Positions 6,171-9,366 of a stretch of DNA of 9,366 bases are shown one piece after another. The notes below the pieces were generated by a model, which searched no databases, was not told where the DNA came from, and worked only from the letters and a program-made list of their open reading frames with translations. The first letter of the stretch is position 1; each line of letters begins with the position of its first letter. Both the position numbers and the translations under genes were made by a program. The DNA comes from Collinsella sp. (lineage in GTDB: Bacteria > Actinomycetota > Coriobacteriia > Coriobacteriales > Coriobacteriaceae), in the NCBI GenBank assembly GCA_019414325.1, contig DXMG01000063.1:1-9366 (forward strand). Reading direction: 5' to 3'.

Positions 6171-7106
6171 ATGCAGGAAACTGATTCTCAGTCTCAGGAG
6201 CAGGCTACCGCCACCAAGGCCGCATCTGCTCCCGCCAAGTCCCGCACGCTGTGGGGCGACGCTTTTAAGCGTCTTCGCAAGAACAAGCTCGCCGTTATCG
6301 GTGTCTGCTGGATCATCATCGTCGTTTTGGTTGCCCTGACCGCAGATCTGTGGGCTAAGCCCTGGCTCGGTTCGCCGACGGCTTCCGACTCGACCACCAT
6401 GGCCGAGACGTCGCTGTTGGCTCCGTGTGCAGAGCACCCGTTTGGCACCGACGCCCTTGGTCGCGACATTCTCGTCCGCGTTATCTACGGTGCACGCGTT
6501 TCGCTGTCCGTCGGCATTATGGCCACCGCGATCTCCACGGTGATCGGTCTGGTCATGGGTGCTCTGGCCGGTTTCTACGGCGGGATCTGGGATACGATCA
6601 TCATGCGCTGTGCGGACATCTTCCTGGCGTTCCCGTACGTGCTGTTCGTTGTCGCCATGATCGCCGTTATCGGCCGTGGTCTTCAGAACGTCTTTATCGC
6701 CATCGGTATTCTCGGCTGGCCTTCGATTGCGCGCGTCTTCCGCTCTGCAATCTTGACGGTCAAGGAAAACGACTATGTTGACGCTGCGCGCGCGATGGGT
6801 GCATCCGATGCTCGTATCGTCGTGCGTCACATCTTCCCGAACTCCGTCGCCTCTATCGTGGTCTACGCAACCATGAACATTGGTGGCGCCATTCTGACCG
6901 AGTCCGCTCTGTCCTTCCTCGGCATGGGCGTTATTCCGCCTACGCCTTCGTGGGGCTCCATGATTCAGGACGGTCAGCAGTATCTTCTGACCGCTCCCTG
7001 GATGATGATCATGCCCGGTCTGGCAATTCTCTCGACGGTGCTCGCCTTCACCCTGCTGGGTGACGGTCTGCGCGACGCCCTCGACGTCAAGATGAAGGAC
7101 GCATAA
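6171..7106 (+). CDS. oppC: Oligopeptide ABC transporter permease OppC
   Basis: This 311-residue membrane protein is the partner of OppB in the channel. It starts with a hydrophilic tail of about 30 residues rich in Gln, Ser, Thr and Ala, presumably cytoplasmic, then helix 1 (about 40-60). The motif HPFGTDALGRDILVRVIYGAR (89-109) that marks OppC/DppC-type permeases follows. The EAA loop is at 202-224 (YVDAARAMGASDARI), followed by ILTESALSFLGMGVIPPTPSW and the C-terminal LLGDGLRDALD segment, all standard for the family. The ATG at 6171 has the strong site AAGGGAGG (6155-6162), which overlaps the oppB stop, at 8-nt spacing. Only two bases separate its stop from the oppD start, so oppBCDF are co-translated from one mRNA. 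Confidence 0.95.
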   Translation: MQETDSQSQEQATATKAASAPAKSRTLWGDAFKRLRKNKLAVIGVCWIIIVVLVALTADLWAKPWLGSPTASDSTTMAETSLLAPCAEHPFGTDALGRDILVRVIYGARVSLSVGIMATAISTVIGLVMGALAGFYGGIWDTIIMRCADIFLAFPYVLFVVAMIAVIGRGLQNVFIAIGILGWPSIARVFRSAILTVKENDYVDAARAMGASDARIVVRHIFPNSVASIVVYATMNIGGAILTESALSFLGMGVIPPTPSWGSMIQDGQQYLLTAPWMMIMPGLAILSTVLAFTLLGDGLRDALDVKMKDA

Positions 7107-7108
7107 GG

Positions 7109-8200
7109 ATGAAGAAGAACAAGAACTATGTGGACCTGAAGGACCAGCCGGTTCCCGAGGGCCAGCATCTGCTCGAGGTCGATGACCTTAAGATGTATTT
7201 CCACACCGAGGATGGCGTCGTTCGCGCTGTCGACGGTGTCTCCTACACGCTCGATCGCGGCGAGACCCTGGGAGTCGTCGGTGAATCCGGCTCCGGTAAG
7301 TCCGTGACCGCCATGACCATCATGGGCCTTATCTCGATGCCTCCGGGAAAGATCGAGGGCGGTGACGTTCGCTATCGCGGTCGTTCTATCCTCGAGATGA
7401 CCGAGGAAGAGATGCAGCACATTCGCGGTAACGATATCGCGATGATCTTCCAGGATCCTATGACCTCCTTGAACCCGGTCTATAAGATCGGCAAGCAGGT
7501 GGGCGAGGGCCTTCGTCTGCACCGTGGCTACTCCAAGCAGGAGGCGCTCAAGCGTGCTACCGAGCTTTTGGACCTCGTGGGTATCCCCGAGCCCGAGAAG
7601 CGCGTCAATGAGTATCCGCACCAGTTCTCTGGCGGTATGCGTCAGCGCGTCATGATTGCCATGGCTCTTGCCTGCGATCCCGATATTCTGATTGCCGATG
7701 AGCCCACGACTGCCCTGGACGTTACCATTCAGGCTCAGATTATTGAGCTTATGCAGGAAATGCAGGAGAAGAATGGCAACGCCATCATCATGATTACCCA
7801 TGACCTGGGCGTCGTTGCCGATATGGCCGATAAGATCATGGTTATGTACGCCGGCCGTCCCGTCGAGTTCGGTACTGCTGAGGAAATCTTCTACGAGAGC
7901 CGCCACCCCTACACCTGGGGCCTTATCCGCTCCATCCCGGAGCAGGCCATCGAAGAGAAGAAGCCTCTTACGCCGATTCACGGCAACCCGCCTTCGCTCA
8001 TGAACCTGCCCGAGGGCTGCGTATTCTCTCCTCGTTGTCCCTATGCGACGGACAAGTGCCGCAAGCAGCGCCCCGAGCGCGTTGTCACCGAGTCCGGCCA
8101 CTATTCTGCGTGCCACTACTCCGGTGACCCCGAGTTCCTCAAGAACGCCCCTGAGACGTCCCGTACGCGCAAGGATTCCAAGAAGGGAGGCGAGGCGTAA
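7109..8200 (+). CDS. oppD: Oligopeptide ABC transporter ATP-binding protein OppD
   Basis: This 363-residue cytoplasmic ATPase powers the importer as a heterodimer with OppF. The nucleotide-binding motifs are intact: Walker A GESGSGKS (58-65), Q-loop Gln115 in IFQDP, signature FSGGMRQR (173-180), Walker B ILIADEPT (193-200) with catalytic Glu198, and switch His231 in THDLG. The C-terminal oligopeptide-transporter extension (GNPPSLMNLPEGCVF onward) contains Cys304, Cys310, Cys317 and Cys335. Such a cysteine set has been linked to an iron-sulfur cluster in some members of this family; the cluster is inference here. A basic tail of about 20 residues ends the protein. The ATG at 7109 has GAAGGA (7094-7099) at 9-nt spacing, inside the end of oppC. 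The stop TAA shares its last base with the oppF ATG. Confidence 0.96.
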   Translation: MKKNKNYVDLKDQPVPEGQHLLEVDDLKMYFHTEDGVVRAVDGVSYTLDRGETLGVVGESGSGKSVTAMTIMGLISMPPGKIEGGDVRYRGRSILEMTEEEMQHIRGNDIAMIFQDPMTSLNPVYKIGKQVGEGLRLHRGYSKQEALKRATELLDLVGIPEPEKRVNEYPHQFSGGMRQRVMIAMALACDPDILIADEPTTALDVTIQAQIIELMQEMQEKNGNAIIMITHDLGVVADMADKIMVMYAGRPVEFGTAEEIFYESRHPYTWGLIRSIPEQAIEEKKPLTPIHGNPPSLMNLPEGCVFSPRCPYATDKCRKQRPERVVTESGHYSACHYSGDPEFLKNAPETSRTRKDSKKGGEA

Positions 8201-9228
8201 TGGCAGATACCAACGAGCGTACTCCGCTGCTGAAGGTCGAGCACCTCTCTAAGGAGTTTCCCGCTGAGTCCGGCATGTTCGCCAAGCGCTTCTCCAAGCG
8301 TGTCGTCTCTGCTGTGAATGACATTTCGTTCGAGATTTATCCGGGCGAGACCTTTGGCCTGGTCGGCGAGTCTGGTTGCGGTAAGTCCACCACGGGCCGC
8401 ACCATCATGCGCCTGACCAAGCCGACGGCAGGCAAAGTGTTCTTCCAGGGCAAAGACGTTGCCGAGATGAGCAAGCACGAGATCAAGGATATGCGTCGCG
8501 AGATGCAGTTCATCTTCCAGGACCCCTATGCTTCGCTGAATCCTCGTATGACCATCGGCGAGATTGTCTCTGAGCCCATGACCATTCATGGCGTGGGCAC
8601 CAAGGAAGAGCGTATCGAGCGTGTCCGCGAGCTGCTGGACGTCGTCGGTCTGAACCCCGAGCACATCAACCGCTATCCGCACGAGTTCTCGGGCGGCCAG
8701 CGTCAGCGTGTCGGCATTGCCCGCGCGTTTGCTCTGAAGCCCAAGCTGATTATCTGCGACGAGCCGGTTTCCGCTCTGGATGTGTCCATTCAGGCCCAGG
8801 TTCTGAACCTGCTCAAGGAACTGCAGGACAAGTTCGGTACCGCGTATCTGTTTATCGCTCACGACCTGTCCGTCGTGCAGCACATTTCCGATCGCGTTGC
8901 CGTTATGTATCTGGGTAAGATGGTCGAGGTTTCGGACTGGAAGACGCTCTATAGCGAGCCTCACCATCCGTACACGCAGTCGCTGCTGTCTGCTGTGCCG
9001 GTGCCCGATCCTGACATCCAGAAGACTCGTAAGCGCATCATCCTCGCCGGCGATCCGCCGTCACCGCTGGATCCGCCGACCGGTTGCCGTTTCCACACGC
9101 GCTGCCCGATCGCTCAGGGCATCTGCTCCGAGAAGCTGCCTGAGTTTAAGGAAGTCGCTCCGGGCCACTGCTGTGCCTGCCACTTCGCCGAGCCGTTCCC
9201 GATCAAGGAATCGCACATCGACCTGTAG
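8200..9228 (+). CDS. oppF: Oligopeptide ABC transporter ATP-binding protein OppF
   Basis: This 342-residue ATPase is the second nucleotide-binding subunit. Walker A GESGCGKS (56-63), Gln107 in IFQDP, signature FSGGQRQR (163-170), Walker B LIICDEPV (183-190) with Glu188, and switch His221 in AHDLS are all intact, so both ATP sites of the OppDF pair look competent. GESGCGKST and the QDPYASLNPR motif favour OppF/DppF over OppD. The C-terminal extension has GDPPSPLDPPTGCRFHTRCP with Cys296, Cys302 and Cys309, then Cys324, Cys325 and Cys327. The ATG at 8200 overlaps the oppD stop by one base (TAATG) and has AAGGGAGG (8183-8190) at 9-nt spacing. It is the last gene of the cluster and ends in TAG. 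Confidence 0.96.
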   Translation: MADTNERTPLLKVEHLSKEFPAESGMFAKRFSKRVVSAVNDISFEIYPGETFGLVGESGCGKSTTGRTIMRLTKPTAGKVFFQGKDVAEMSKHEIKDMRREMQFIFQDPYASLNPRMTIGEIVSEPMTIHGVGTKEERIERVRELLDVVGLNPEHINRYPHEFSGGQRQRVGIARAFALKPKLIICDEPVSALDVSIQAQVLNLLKELQDKFGTAYLFIAHDLSVVQHISDRVAVMYLGKMVEVSDWKTLYSEPHHPYTQSLLSAVPVPDPDIQKTRKRIILAGDPPSPLDPPTGCRFHTRCPIAQGICSEKLPEFKEVAPGHCCACHFAEPFPIKESHIDL

Positions 9229-9366
9229 TCGGTTGTTCTCGTCCGGGCCCGCCCTGAAGTTACTTTTCAGAACGTCCTCGGACATGCAAGAAACCCCCGC
9301 TGCGCACTTCGTGAACTGCGCCCCAATTCTTGGACGGGCTAATAAGCGGCCTACGCCGCACATAGG
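9229..9366. other. Non-coding 3' end of the opp operon with several inverted repeats
   Basis: There is no credible gene here and no classical hairpin with a T-run on the + strand, although an operon end is expected. Visible inverted repeats are CTGAA/TTCAG (9254-9258, 9266-9270), CAAGAA/TTCTTG (9287-9292, 9327-9332), GCGCA/TGCGC (9302-9306, 9317-9321) and GCGGC/GCCGC with a CTAC loop (9346-9350, 9355-9359). GCCCG-CC (9247-9253) can also pair with GG-CGGGC (9333-9339) around one mismatch. The region could be a folded RNA element or an intergenic repeat; the window ends before this can be decided. Confidence 0.4.

Noticed and set aside
6974..8967. Long - strand frames opposite oppD and oppF
   Set aside because: Same codon-bias shadow effect; both lie inside intact ATPase genes whose motifs are all present on the + strand.
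9061..9363. A - strand frame of 100 codons crossing the oppF end and the 3' intergenic region
   Set aside because: Two thirds of its upstream part cannot be supported by any ribosome-binding site or family motif, and the rest is a shadow of oppF. The translated intergenic part may simply be a repeat.
1..9366. Search for a novel multi-gene system, mobile element, CRISPR array, tRNA or rRNA
   Set aside because: All substantial reading frames are accounted for by known families, gaps are short, and no direct-repeat arrays, transposase motifs, attachment sites or tRNA-like cloverleaves were seen.

Overview
The window looks like ordinary chromosomal housekeeping DNA from a GC-rich Gram-positive-type bacterium. 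All ten genes lie on the + strand, have clear Shine-Dalgarno sequences and use strongly C/G-ending codons. The gene order, the very uniform codon use (GAG, AAG, GTC, GCC) and a solute-binding lipoprotein with an RR-containing signal peptide suggest an actinobacterium of the Coriobacteriia, possibly Collinsella. That placement is inference from style and synteny; no marker gene proves it.

Left part (1-2640): the 3' end of a glycolytic operon. It holds the last 84 codons of pgk (phosphoglycerate kinase), tpiA (triosephosphate isomerase, overlapping pgk by 8 bp) and gpmI (cofactor-independent phosphoglycerate mutase), and ends in a textbook 13-bp hairpin plus T-run. These enzymes cover neighbouring steps of lower glycolysis/gluconeogenesis; no enolase gene follows. 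secG (2740-2994), a small subunit of the Sec translocon, has its own likely promoter and its own terminator.

Middle (3051-3285): a 235-bp regulatory region in front of oppA. It carries two candidate promoters, a perfect 12-bp palindrome over the -35 box of the better one, a second inverted repeat around its -10 box, and a hairpin in the predicted 5' leader. A strong ribosome binding site then leads into oppA.

Right part (3286-9228): a complete five-gene peptide ABC importer in the order oppA (lipoprotein receptor), oppB and oppC (membrane channel), oppD and oppF (two ATPases). The oppA-oppB gap (156 bp) holds a hairpin that could act as a leaky terminator, plus a weak promoter candidate. From oppB to oppF the spacings are 14, 2 and -1 bp, so these four genes are surely co-transcribed. 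The receptor captures extracellular peptides, OppBC moves them across the membrane and OppDF supplies ATP. The last 138 bp hold no gene and no conventional terminator, but several inverted repeats.

I found no mobile element, CRISPR array, RNA gene, toxin-antitoxin or defence system, and no sign of an undescribed multi-gene system. The most useful second looks are the operator-like architecture upstream of oppA, the oppA-oppB hairpin, the pseudoknot-capable sequence around the gpmI terminator and the structured 3' end.
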